This document shows positions 1-5,642 of a stretch of 9,794 nt of DNA, piece by piece. Numbering within the stretch: the first letter of the stretch is position 1; each line of letters begins with the position of its first letter. Both the position numbers and the translations under genes were made by a program. Source of the stretch: an uncultured Ilumatobacter sp. (lineage in GTDB: Bacteria; Actinomycetota; Acidimicrobiia; Acidimicrobiales; Ilumatobacteraceae). Location of the stretch: NCBI GenBank assembly GCA_938049325.1, contig CALICC010000202.1:1-9794 (forward strand), given 5' to 3'. Below the pieces are notes generated by a model. The model did not search any database, was not told the origin of the DNA, and worked only from the letters and a program-made list of their open reading frames with translations.

Positions 1-495
1 GACGGCGGCATCACCGGCACCGGCCTCGGTCGCGGCAACCCGAACCAGGTGCCTGAAGCGCAGAACGACTTCATCTTCGCGTCGATCGGCGAAGAGCTCG
101 GCTTGATCGGTGCGACAGCGATCCTCATGTCGTATCTGCTGATCGTCGGTGCGGGCTTACGCACCGCACTGCGCACCGACCGCACCTTCGAGAAGTTGCT
201 CGCCGTCGGACTCACCACCATCATCGGCGTCCAAGCGTTCATCATCGTCGGCGGCGTCATCAAGCTCGTGCCGCTCACCGGCATCACCTTGCCGTTCGTG
301 AGCTACGGCGGCTCATCGCTGATCTCGAACTACATCATCCTCGCACTCCTCATCCGCGTGTCCGACTCCTCCGCCCGCCGCCTCGGCGAGATGCCCGACC
401 AACCGACGCCGGGTGAGCGCTGGTCGGCCTGGCAACTCCGACGAAGCGTGCGACGCAACGCCAAGCGCGGCGTCGTGGAATCGAGAATCCCGTGA
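1..495 (+). CDS. rodA: RodA/FtsW-family peptidoglycan glycosyltransferase, C-terminal part (5' end outside window)
   Basis: This is the last 164 codons of a SEDS-family polytopic membrane protein; the frame is open to base 1, so the GTG at 49 is an internal valine and not the start. SEDS proteins polymerise lipid II into glycan strands at the cytoplasmic membrane together with a class B PBP. Visible family hallmarks are the periplasmic-loop stretch PNQVPEAQNDFIFASIGEEL, followed by a hydrophobic segment (GLIGATAILMSYLLIVGAGL), and the C-terminal signature with VPLTGITLPFVSYGGSS leading into the last hydrophobic helix. The tail after the last helix is basic and probably cytoplasmic. The stop TGA (493-495) overlaps the GTG start of pbpA (492-494), so the two are translationally coupled. 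The family call is firm. RodA rather than FtsW is chosen from the neighbouring pbpA/pknB order known in Mycobacterium. Confidence 0.95.
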   Translation, partial: DGGITGTGLGRGNPNQVPEAQNDFIFASIGEELGLIGATAILMSYLLIVGAGLRTALRTDRTFEKLLAVGLTTIIGVQAFIIVGGVIKLVPLTGITLPFVSYGGSSLISNYIILALLIRVSDSSARRLGEMPDQPTPGERWSAWQLRRSVRRNAKRGVVESRIP

Positions 496-1991
496 ATCGC
501 CAGATTCGCCAGCTCGCGATCGGCCTCATGACGTGCTACGTCGTGCTGTTCGCGACGCTCAACTACTGGCAGGTCGCACAAGAAGAAGACCTCAACGCGA
601 ACCTCGAGAACACCCGCGCGGTGCGCCGCGAGTTCAACAAACCGCGCGGCCCGATCATCACCTCCGACGGCGTGGTGGCTGCACGCTCGGTGCCGAACGA
701 CGACCCTGACGCCGACTTCGTTCGCCAACGCGAGTACCCGACCGGTGACCTGCTGAGCCACGCCACCGGCTACTTCACGCTGAGCTTCGGCTCCACGCAG
801 ACCGAGCGCGCCTTCGGCGACGTCCTCACCGGCTCGACCGCCGAGCAGCAAGTTCGAGGCTTGGCTGACCTCCTGTCGAGCGAAGTCGACAACTCCGGAA
901 CGGTTCAGCTGACCATCCGCCACGACCTCCAGCAGGTGGCGAAGTTCGCGCTCGCCGGACGCACCGGATCGGTCGCGGTCATCGAGGTCGAAACCGGCGC
1001 CGTGCGGGCGATGTACAGCAACCCGGCGTACGACCCGAACAGCTTCGTCGGGCTGCCGTTCGAAGACGCGCAGGAGCGCATCGTCGAGCTGCAAGAAGCG
1101 CCCGGCAACCCACTCCTCGACGCCGCGTACCAACAACGCTTCATGCCCGGCTCCACGTTCAAGGTGATCACCACGGGCATCGCGCTCGAGGCCGGCCTCA
1201 TCAGCCCCACCACCGAGTTCGAACGGGTCCGCGAGTGGATCCCCCCGCAAACCAACGACCCGATCCAGAACTATCGCGGCACACAGTGCGGCGGCGACCT
1301 CGCCGAAGTCTTCCGACGCAGCTGCAACATCCCGTTCGCACAGACGGCGATCCAGTTGGGACCCGACACGATGGTCGCGGGTACCGAAGCGTGGGGCATC
1401 GGCGAAGAACTCCCGATCGATCTCCCCCGTCCGGCTGCGAGCACGTTCGGCAACACCGACGACCTCGATCAGAAGCTCCCGCTCCTCGCAATTCGCGGGT
1501 TCGGCCAGAACGAAGATCAGATGGTGCCGCTCCACATGGCGATGGTCGCCGGCACGGTCGCCAACGGCGGACGGATGATGGTCCCGTTCGTGGTGGAGCG
1601 CACACTCGACCATCAAGGGCGCGTCCTCGACGAAACCTCGCCCGAGGTTTGGAAGACCCCGGTCTCGCAGGCGAACGCCGCACTCCTCGCCGAGTTCATG
1701 ACCGGCGTGACCGAAGGCGACCGCGGTACTGCCGGCAGCGTCGATCTCGACGGTGGCGTGCGGTTCGGCGCAAAGACGGGCACCGCCGAACTCGGCATCA
1801 TCGGCGACCCAGACCGAGTGCACGCCTGGATGATCGCGTTCGCACCCCTCGAAGCTCCGAAGTATGCGATCGCCGTGGTGCTCACCGACCTCGAATCGAC
1901 GCAGGCCGACGCCGCAACGGGCGGCCGCCAGGCCGGACCGGTCGTGAAGGCCGTGCTGGACTTCGCACTCACCGGAGAAGGGGCGTCGTGA
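492..1991 (+). CDS. pbpA: Class B penicillin-binding protein (transpeptidase), PbpA
   Basis: This 499-residue D,D-transpeptidase cross-links peptidoglycan and is anchored by one N-terminal membrane helix (about residues 9-27). The transpeptidase motifs are all present and correctly spaced: SxxK as S221-T-F-K224 (nucleophile Ser221), SxN as S277-C-N279, and KTG as K428-T-G430. The N-terminal part (about 45-145) corresponds to the dimerisation/pedestal region, containing RGPIITSDG. Length matches mycobacterial PbpA (about 490 residues), which lacks long extra domains. The GTG start at 492 is fixed by the 4-base GTGA overlap with rodA, and the residues that follow it form the expected basic cytoplasmic tip (NRQIRQ) before the helix. 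The pair with the upstream SEDS protein is the usual polymerase/cross-linker partnership. Nothing looks broken. Family is certain; the symbol rests on synteny. Confidence 0.95.
   Translation: MNRQIRQLAIGLMTCYVVLFATLNYWQVAQEEDLNANLENTRAVRREFNKPRGPIITSDGVVAARSVPNDDPDADFVRQREYPTGDLLSHATGYFTLSFGSTQTERAFGDVLTGSTAEQQVRGLADLLSSEVDNSGTVQLTIRHDLQQVAKFALAGRTGSVAVIEVETGAVRAMYSNPAYDPNSFVGLPFEDAQERIVELQEAPGNPLLDAAYQQRFMPGSTFKVITTGIALEAGLISPTTEFERVREWIPPQTNDPIQNYRGTQCGGDLAEVFRRSCNIPFAQTAIQLGPDTMVAGTEAWGIGEELPIDLPRPAASTFGNTDDLDQKLPLLAIRGFGQNEDQMVPLHMAMVAGTVANGGRMMVPFVVERTLDHQGRVLDETSPEVWKTPVSQANAALLAEFMTGVTEGDRGTAGSVDLDGGVRFGAKTGTAELGIIGDPDRVHAWMIAFAPLEAPKYAIAVVLTDLESTQADAATGGRQAGPVVKAVLDFALTGEGAS
1974..1983 (+). 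promoter_or_regulatory. Shine-Dalgarno-like sequence at the pbpA 3' end
   Basis: The purine run GGAGAAGGGG lies inside the last codons of pbpA and ends 7 nt before an ATG at 1991 that overlaps the pbpA stop codon as TGATG. Its strength and spacing suit initiation of the 29-codon ORF that follows. It could also be incidental coding sequence (the Gly-Glu-Gly region of PbpA). Confidence 0.45.
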
Positions 1992-2080
1992 TGTCTCCCT
2001 TGCCGCCGAGGCCCCGACAATCAGGACAGATAGCCTCGTTCGGCGGACCAAGCACTGGCCCCGGAGACACACGATTGTGA
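1991..2080 (+). CDS. Possible 29-codon bridging small ORF between pbpA and pknB
   Basis: The ATG at 1991 shares its A with the pbpA stop (TGATG), and the ORF's own TGA (2078-2080) overlaps the pknB GTG start (GTGA, 2077-2080). It therefore fills the pbpA-pknB gap exactly and could carry ribosomes from one gene to the next. A good SD-like run precedes it with a 7-nt spacer. The predicted peptide starts MSPLPPRPRQ and ends GPGDTRL. It is Pro/Gly/Arg-rich, has no hydrophobic segment and resembles no family I know. Codon use argues against a conserved protein: ATA, AGG, CGA, TCA and several GGA/CCA codons occur, and only 16 of 28 third positions are G or C, well below the flanking genes. Most likely it is a coupling or leader ORF, or a chance reading frame. 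Confidence 0.3.
   Translation: MSPLPPRPRQSGQIASFGGPSTGPGDTRL
2063..2067 (+). promoter_or_regulatory. Ribosome binding site of pknB
   Basis: GGAGA ends 9 nt before the GTG at 2077. There is no other ATG, GTG or TTG in this frame between the pbpA end and 2077, so the site supports GTG 2077 as the only sensible start. A TANNNT hexamer (TAGCCT, 2031-2036) lies upstream and could be a weak -10 element for a separate pknB transcript, but no convincing -35 is seen. Confidence 0.55.
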
Positions 2081-4251
2081 CGAACAACGGAGACGCAACG
2101 GTCATCAACGACCGCTACGAAGTACACAAGCGGATTGGCCGCGGCGGCATGGCCGACGTGTTCTCCGCGCGCGACCTCCTGCTCGACCGCCAAGTGGCGA
2201 TCAAAGTGCTGTTCCCCGAGTTCGCCACCGACGACAACTTCGTCGAGCGCTTCCGGCGCGAAGCACAGTCCGCTGCCAACCTCTCGCACCCCAACATCGT
2301 CAACGTGTACGACTGGGGCAAGTACGAGGGCACGTACTTCATCGCGATGGAAGAGGTGCAGGGCCGCACGCTGGCCGACGTGTTGAAGTCGAACCGTCAG
2401 CTCACGTCGAAGCAGGCCGCCGAAATCGCGGCGGAGGTCGCTGCCGCACTCGGCTTTGCACACGAGAAGGGCACGGCACACCGCGACATCAAGCCGGCCA
2501 ACATCCTGATCGGCACGAACGGCCAGGTGAAGGTCGCCGACTTCGGCATCGCCCGCGCCATGAACGCTCCAACCGAGTCGAACCTCACGCAGGTCGGGTC
2601 GGTCATGGGCACCGCCACGTACTTCTCCCCCGAACAAGCGCAGGGCGCTCAGCCCGATCCGCGCAGCGATCTCTATTCGCTCGGCGTCGTCATGTACGAA
2701 ATGGTCGCTGGCCGAGCGCCCTTCACCGGCGACAACCCGGTGAGCATCGCGTACAAGCAGGTCCACGACTCGCCCCAGCCGTTGGTGCAGATCGTTGCCG
2801 ACGTGCCCAAGGGCTACGAGGCAATGGTCGCCAAGCTGCTGGCGAAGGACCCGAAGCTCCGGTACCCGAGCGCAGGCGCACTGCGCGACGATCTTCGCCG
2901 GTTCCGCGCCGACGAGCCGGTGCAGGCGCTCGTCGCCGCGGCCAACAAGCAGTCACGCGCCAACGGCGCCGCAGCAACCGCCGCGGCGATGGCGGCAACA
3001 ACAGCGCACGAGGCCGTGCCCGGCAGCGGCGTGTCGCCGGTCGACCCGCAAGCATCAGCGGTGCCGTCAACCGGAATGTACGAGGCCGGGTATCCCACAG
3101 GAGCCTCCGCCGAAGCCGCCTACTACGACGCCGGGTCGTCGCGCACCGGTTGGTACGCACTCGCCGCCTTCATCTCGCTGATGGCGCTCGTCGTCGGCGG
3201 CGTGCTGCTCTTCCAGGCGCTCAGCGAAGAAGAGCCCGAAGCCGAAGTCCAAGAACTCATCCTCGACAACTACTTCAATCGCCCACTTGCTGCGGTCTCT
3301 GAAGAGTTGACCCAACTCAAACTGCCGTTCACGGCGGTGCCCGAAGAGAACGCAACGGTCCCAGCGGGCTTCGTCCACCGAACCTCGCCGGGCGCCGGCA
3401 CGATCGTCTTGGAGAACCAAGAGATCCAGGTGTTCTTCAATCCCGATCCTCAACTCGTTCTCGTCCCGAACGTCGTTGGCCAGTCGATCGAAGACGCGCG
3501 TGCCGCGCTCGTCGCCGAAGGCTTCGTCATCGGCCCCGTCACGCCCGACGAAACGAGCGAACGCGGCGAAGGCACCGTGCTGTCGAGCGAACCGGAGGCG
3601 GGCACGCCCGTCACCCAAGGCACCACCGTCGACCTCGTGGTCGCCGCGCCGAGTACGAGCGTGCCGGTACCGGGCGTGGTGGCCTTCACCGAACAACAGG
3701 CGCTCGACACACTCGAGAATCCGCCGTTCAACTTCGTCGTCACGGTCGAACGCGTCTCGAGCGAAACGGTCGAAGCCGGCATCGTGATCTCGATCTCACC
3801 CGACCGAAACGAACTGGTGGAGCGCGGTGGCGCGGTCACCATTCAAGTGTCGAGCGGCCCTGCGCCCGTGATCGTCCCGTCGGTCAAGGGCACCACTTCT
3901 GGCGACGCGACCAACAAATTGCGCGATGCCGGACTCGTCGTCGAGACGATCATCGAAGTGGTACCGCCGAGCAGCCCCGACGACGGTCGAGTCATCTCGG
4001 TCGATCCGGACGCTGGCACGTCGGTGCCGCGCGGGACCACGGTCACGATCGTCGTCGGCCAGGCCCGCGAAGCAGCCACGACGCTGCCACCACAAACGGC
4101 GCCGCCGACGACACTCGAACCGGCGCCCACGACCACAACAGCAGAAACGACGCCGGCAACCACCCAAGCGCCAGCACCTGTCACGACTGCGGCGCCGGCA
4201 ACCACCCAAGCGCCAGCACCCACGACCACCGAGCTCATCGCCCCGCCGTGA
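2077..4251 (+). CDS. pknB: PASTA-domain Ser/Thr protein kinase (PknB type)
   Basis: This 724-residue receptor kinase has a cytoplasmic catalytic domain at about 14-277: glycine loop G21-R-G-G-M-A-D-V28, ATP lysine K43 in VAIKV, catalytic loop H135-R-D137-I-K-P-A-N142, D155-F-G157, and SPE at 184-186. Thr171, Thr179 and Thr181 lie in the activation segment (T171 is at the position of a known autophosphorylation site in mycobacterial PknB). An Ala/Gly-rich juxtamembrane linker (about 285-355) leads to one membrane helix (about 358-380). Outside the membrane are four PASTA units at about 393-456 (divergent), 461-523, 527-593 and 597-661, then a Pro/Thr-rich tail (665-724). PASTA domains bind muropeptides/lipid II, so the protein couples wall status to growth and division. 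It follows rodA-pbpA as in Mycobacterium, but with no separate pknA. The GTG start has a GGAGA ribosome binding site. Confidence 0.97.
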   Translation: MTNNGDATVINDRYEVHKRIGRGGMADVFSARDLLLDRQVAIKVLFPEFATDDNFVERFRREAQSAANLSHPNIVNVYDWGKYEGTYFIAMEEVQGRTLADVLKSNRQLTSKQAAEIAAEVAAALGFAHEKGTAHRDIKPANILIGTNGQVKVADFGIARAMNAPTESNLTQVGSVMGTATYFSPEQAQGAQPDPRSDLYSLGVVMYEMVAGRAPFTGDNPVSIAYKQVHDSPQPLVQIVADVPKGYEAMVAKLLAKDPKLRYPSAGALRDDLRRFRADEPVQALVAAANKQSRANGAAATAAAMAATTAHEAVPGSGVSPVDPQASAVPSTGMYEAGYPTGASAEAAYYDAGSSRTGWYALAAFISLMALVVGGVLLFQALSEEEPEAEVQELILDNYFNRPLAAVSEELTQLKLPFTAVPEENATVPAGFVHRTSPGAGTIVLENQEIQVFFNPDPQLVLVPNVVGQSIEDARAALVAEGFVIGPVTPDETSERGEGTVLSSEPEAGTPVTQGTTVDLVVAAPSTSVPVPGVVAFTEQQALDTLENPPFNFVVTVERVSSETVEAGIVISISPDRNELVERGGAVTIQVSSGPAPVIVPSVKGTTSGDATNKLRDAGLVVETIIEVVPPSSPDDGRVISVDPDAGTSVPRGTTVTIVVGQAREAATTLPPQTAPPTTLEPAPTTTTAETTPATTQAPAPVTTAAPATTQAPAPTTTELIAPP
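4151..4220 (+). repeat. Two 28-bp direct repeats in the pknB tail
   Basis: An identical 28-bp unit occurs at 4151-4178 and 4193-4220, 42 bp (14 codons) apart and therefore in frame. It encodes the repeated PATTQAPAP unit of the extracellular Pro/Thr tail. This is the signature of recent slippage or duplication in a low-complexity stalk. Confidence 0.9.
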
Positions 4252-4255
4252 TCTC

Positions 4256-4286
4256 GTGCCCCGACCGCTCCACGCGGTCGGTGCGC
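4256..4286. terminator. Bidirectional hairpin between convergent pknB and trpG
   Basis: CCGACCGC (4261-4268) and GCGGTCGG (4274-4281) form a perfect 8-bp GC-rich stem around a TCCAC loop. One mismatch outside it, up to four further pairs (one a G-U) extend the stem to 4256/4286. It fills the 35-bp gap between the two converging stop codons. There is no T-tract on either side, which is common for actinobacterial terminators. Confidence 0.7.
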
Positions 4287-4877
4287 TCAGGCTTTGGCGC
4301 TGGCTCCGAGCCGATCGAGCCAGTTGCGCAAGAGGTCGTGGCCCGCCGCGGTGAGAATGCTCTCCGGATGGAACTGCACGCCTTCGACATCGAACGTGCG
4401 GTGACGCACTCCCATGACGACGCCGTCGGTCGACCGCGCGGTCACCGCCAAGGCGTCGGGGATCGACTCGGGTGCCAACGTGAGCGAGTGGTAGCGCGTC
4501 GCCAGCAGCGGTGACGCCAGGCCGGCGAACACGCCGCCGGACTCGTGCTCGATCGACGAGGTCTTGCCGTGCATCAGCTCGGGAGCCGCCACCACGTCGG
4601 CGCCGTAGACATGGCCGATCGCTTGGTGGCCCAGGCACACGCCGAGGACTGGAACGCCTCGCTCCGCGAACGCTTCGATGGCGGCACAGATGATCCCGCT
4701 CGACTCCGGACGGCCTGGTCCGGGCGACACCAACACCCCGTCGGGCTCGTACGCCAGTGCTTGCTCGACGGTGACCTCATCGTTGCGTACGACGACGGGA
4801 TCGGCACCGAGCTCGCCGAGATATTGCACGAGGTTGTAGACGAAGCTGTCGTAACTATCGATGACCAGAACCCGCAT
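4287..4877 (-). CDS. trpG: Anthranilate / aminodeoxychorismate synthase glutamine amidotransferase subunit
   Basis: This 196-residue class I glutamine amidotransferase hydrolyses glutamine and passes ammonia to the chorismate-using partner (TrpE for tryptophan, or PabB for folate). The family start MRVLVIDSYDSFVYNLVQYL is intact. The oxyanion region has SPGPGRPESSG (51-61), the nucleophile is Cys81 in GVCLGHQAIG, and the rest of the triad is His170 and Glu172 in QFHPES. Length is normal for a stand-alone subunit. No trpE or pabB gene is in the window, so a shared TrpG/PabA role is possible. Convergence with pknB and divergence from crgA match the mycobacterial order, where one extra gene lies between trpG and crgA. 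The ATG has no upstream Shine-Dalgarno; a CAGACT hexamer ends 6 nt before it, suggesting a leaderless message. Confidence 0.95.
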   Translation of the reverse strand: MRVLVIDSYDSFVYNLVQYLGELGADPVVVRNDEVTVEQALAYEPDGVLVSPGPGRPESSGIICAAIEAFAERGVPVLGVCLGHQAIGHVYGADVVAAPELMHGKTSSIEHESGGVFAGLASPLLATRYHSLTLAPESIPDALAVTARSTDGVVMGVRHRTFDVEGVQFHPESILTAAGHDLLRNWLDRLGASAKA

Positions 4878-4883
4878 GCCGAC

Positions 4884-4889
4884 AGTCTG
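4884..4889 (-). promoter_or_regulatory. Possible -10 element of trpG (leaderless)
   Basis: On the minus strand CAGACT is followed by 6 nt (GTCGGC) and then the trpG ATG, with no ribosome binding site in between. The placement suits transcription starting at or next to the A of ATG. The hexamer lacks the first T of TANNNT, and no clear -35 is visible. Confidence 0.35.
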
Positions 4890-4947
4890 CCGGGTCGCGA
4901 TCGCTGGCGCGCGACGCGTTGAGTCACCGGGTTCGACGCGAATGCCC

Positions 4948-4953
4948 TAGGCT
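4948..4953 (+). promoter_or_regulatory. Probable -10 element of crgA (leaderless)
   Basis: TAGGCT fits the actinobacterial TANNNT -10 consensus and ends 9 nt before the crgA ATG at 4963, with no Shine-Dalgarno sequence between. Transcription would begin at or within a few bases of the start codon. No good -35 hexamer is found at 16-19 bp upstream. Confidence 0.5.
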
Positions 4954-4962
4954 GTCCGATCG

Positions 4963-5292
4963 ATGGCACCCCCGAAGCGAAAAACCGGTGGCGGTCGAGT
5001 GACCCCCAAGGGAACTCAGCCCGGCAATCGGGCGCCGGCTGCGGCCAAGTCCACTGGCGACGCGGGCCCCGCGAAGTCTGAAGTCGCGGCATCGTCGCGC
5101 TACACGCCCAAGGCGACTCGCCGTCAGCTGATCCCGCCGAACTGGATCCCCATCATCATGGTGGCGCTCTTGATCGGTGGCGGTCTGGCGATCATGGCGC
5201 GCTACCTGGTCTGGACCGGGTCGAACATTCCGACGCTCGTTGGATTGGTCATGATTCTCGGCGGCCTGTGGGCTGCCACGAAGTGGGAATAG
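4963..5292 (+). CDS. crgA: Cell division protein CrgA
   Basis: This 109-residue member of the CrgA family is a small two-helix membrane protein that interacts with FtsZ and septal wall-synthesis proteins in Actinobacteria. The basic, Gly/Pro-rich, disordered cytoplasmic N-terminus (1-45) is followed by the family motif RYTP (46-49), a first membrane helix at about 62-80 (after NWIP), a short outside loop with TGSNIP, and a second helix at about 90-105 ending in ATKWE. It is slightly longer than the mycobacterial protein (93 residues), the extra length being in the N-terminal tail. Its place next to trpG, divergent from it, is conserved in Mycobacterium. ATG 4963 is chosen because a -10 element ends 9 nt before it; an in-frame GTG at codon 13 is a less likely alternative. 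Confidence 0.92.
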   Translation: MAPPKRKTGGGRVTPKGTQPGNRAPAAAKSTGDAGPAKSEVAASSRYTPKATRRQLIPPNWIPIIMVALLIGGGLAIMARYLVWTGSNIPTLVGLVMILGGLWAATKWE

Positions 5293-5322
5293 CGCACTCA
5301 ATCACACTCATGTGATTTGCGC
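5292..5322. terminator. Compound stem-loop after crgA
   Basis: An inner perfect stem AATCACA (5300-5306) / TGTGATT (5311-5317) with a CTCA loop sits inside an outer GCGCA (5292-5296) / TGCGC (5318-5322) stem, with a three-base bulge (CTC) on the left. It begins on the last base of the crgA stop and lies between convergent genes, so a terminator is the simplest reading. No T-tract follows. Confidence 0.6.
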
Positions 5323-5327
5323 ACACT

Positions 5328-5348
5328 TCGTCCACAACCTGTGGATAA
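5328..5348. promoter_or_regulatory. Two facing DnaA-box-like 9-mers
   Basis: TGTGGATAA at 5340-5348 is, on the minus strand, TTATCCACA, the classical DnaA-box consensus. Three bases away on the plus strand, TCGTCCACA (5328-5336) differs by one base from the actinobacterial form TTGTCCACA. The gene cluster around it is origin-proximal in related Actinobacteria. The two boxes also make a 6-bp palindrome (TCCACA-ACC-TGTGGA), so a second terminator hairpin is the main alternative. Confidence 0.45.
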
Positions 5349-5349
5349 G

Positions 5350-5616
5350 TCAGTCGTAGAGCGGCGCGACTTCGACCATGTCTTCGAGACAATGCTTCGG
5401 CGGCGGCGGATCCTCGTCGGGCGCCATCGTCATTCTGAGCTCGACGCCACATACGTCGCAGCGATAATTGCGCTTGATCTTGCGCATCTCACCAGTCGGC
5501 GGCGGGGCGGGCGGCAGCTGCGTGAAACTGCGCAGCATGCCAATGCCGACTTTCCACAGGACCCACCCGAAGAAGATGCCAAAGCCCACCCAGATGATCG
5601 TCGAAGCTGCCGGCAC
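5350..5616 (-). CDS. Small membrane-anchored protein with putative zinc knuckle
   Basis: This is an 88-residue protein of unknown function. One hydrophobic, Trp/Phe/Gly-rich helix (about 6-28) is followed by a Pro-rich linker (34-42), a basic stretch (RKIKRNYR, 45-52) and a C-terminal module with C53-D-V-C56 and H75-C76, which could together bind one zinc ion. The Asp/Pro-rich segment between the ligand pairs (PDEDPPPPK) is distinctive. I recognise no named family. The GTG start at 5616 is preceded at exactly 6 nt by TAGCGT (5623-5628, minus strand), a good -10 for leaderless expression. The gene also starts only 26 bp after the thiolase stop, so readthrough from that gene is possible. Codon use and composition resemble the neighbours, so I take it as a real gene. 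Confidence 0.75.
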   Translation of the reverse strand: MPAASTIIWVGFGIFFGWVLWKVGIGMLRSFTQLPPAPPPTGEMRKIKRNYRCDVCGVELRMTMAPDEDPPPPKHCLEDMVEVAPLYD

Positions 5617-5622
5617 AACTCC

Positions 5623-5628
5623 ACGCTA
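5623..5628 (-). promoter_or_regulatory. Possible -10 element of the zinc-knuckle gene
   Basis: Minus-strand TAGCGT matches TANNNT and lies 6 nt before the GTG start at 5616, in the 26-bp gap after the thiolase stop. The six bases between are GGAGTT; the GGAG in them is too close (2 nt) to the GTG to be an effective ribosome binding site. Confidence 0.4.
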
Positions 5629-5642
5629 TCGGGATCGCGAAT

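Noticed and set aside
49..495. GTG at 49 as the start of a short rodA gene
   Set aside because: The frame is open upstream and the residues encoded at 1-48 match the SEDS periplasmic loop, so this valine is internal.
330..2108. A 592-codon minus-strand open frame across rodA/pbpA
   Set aside because: It is antisense to pbpA, whose SxxK, SxN and KTG motifs are intact. The antisense product is Arg/Glu/Val-rich with no domain, as expected from stop-poor antisense frames in GC-rich genes.
5301..5316. Crp/FNR binding site
   Set aside because: The half-sites are inverted relative to the TGTGA-N6-TCACA consensus, and the element lies after two convergent genes, not in a promoter.
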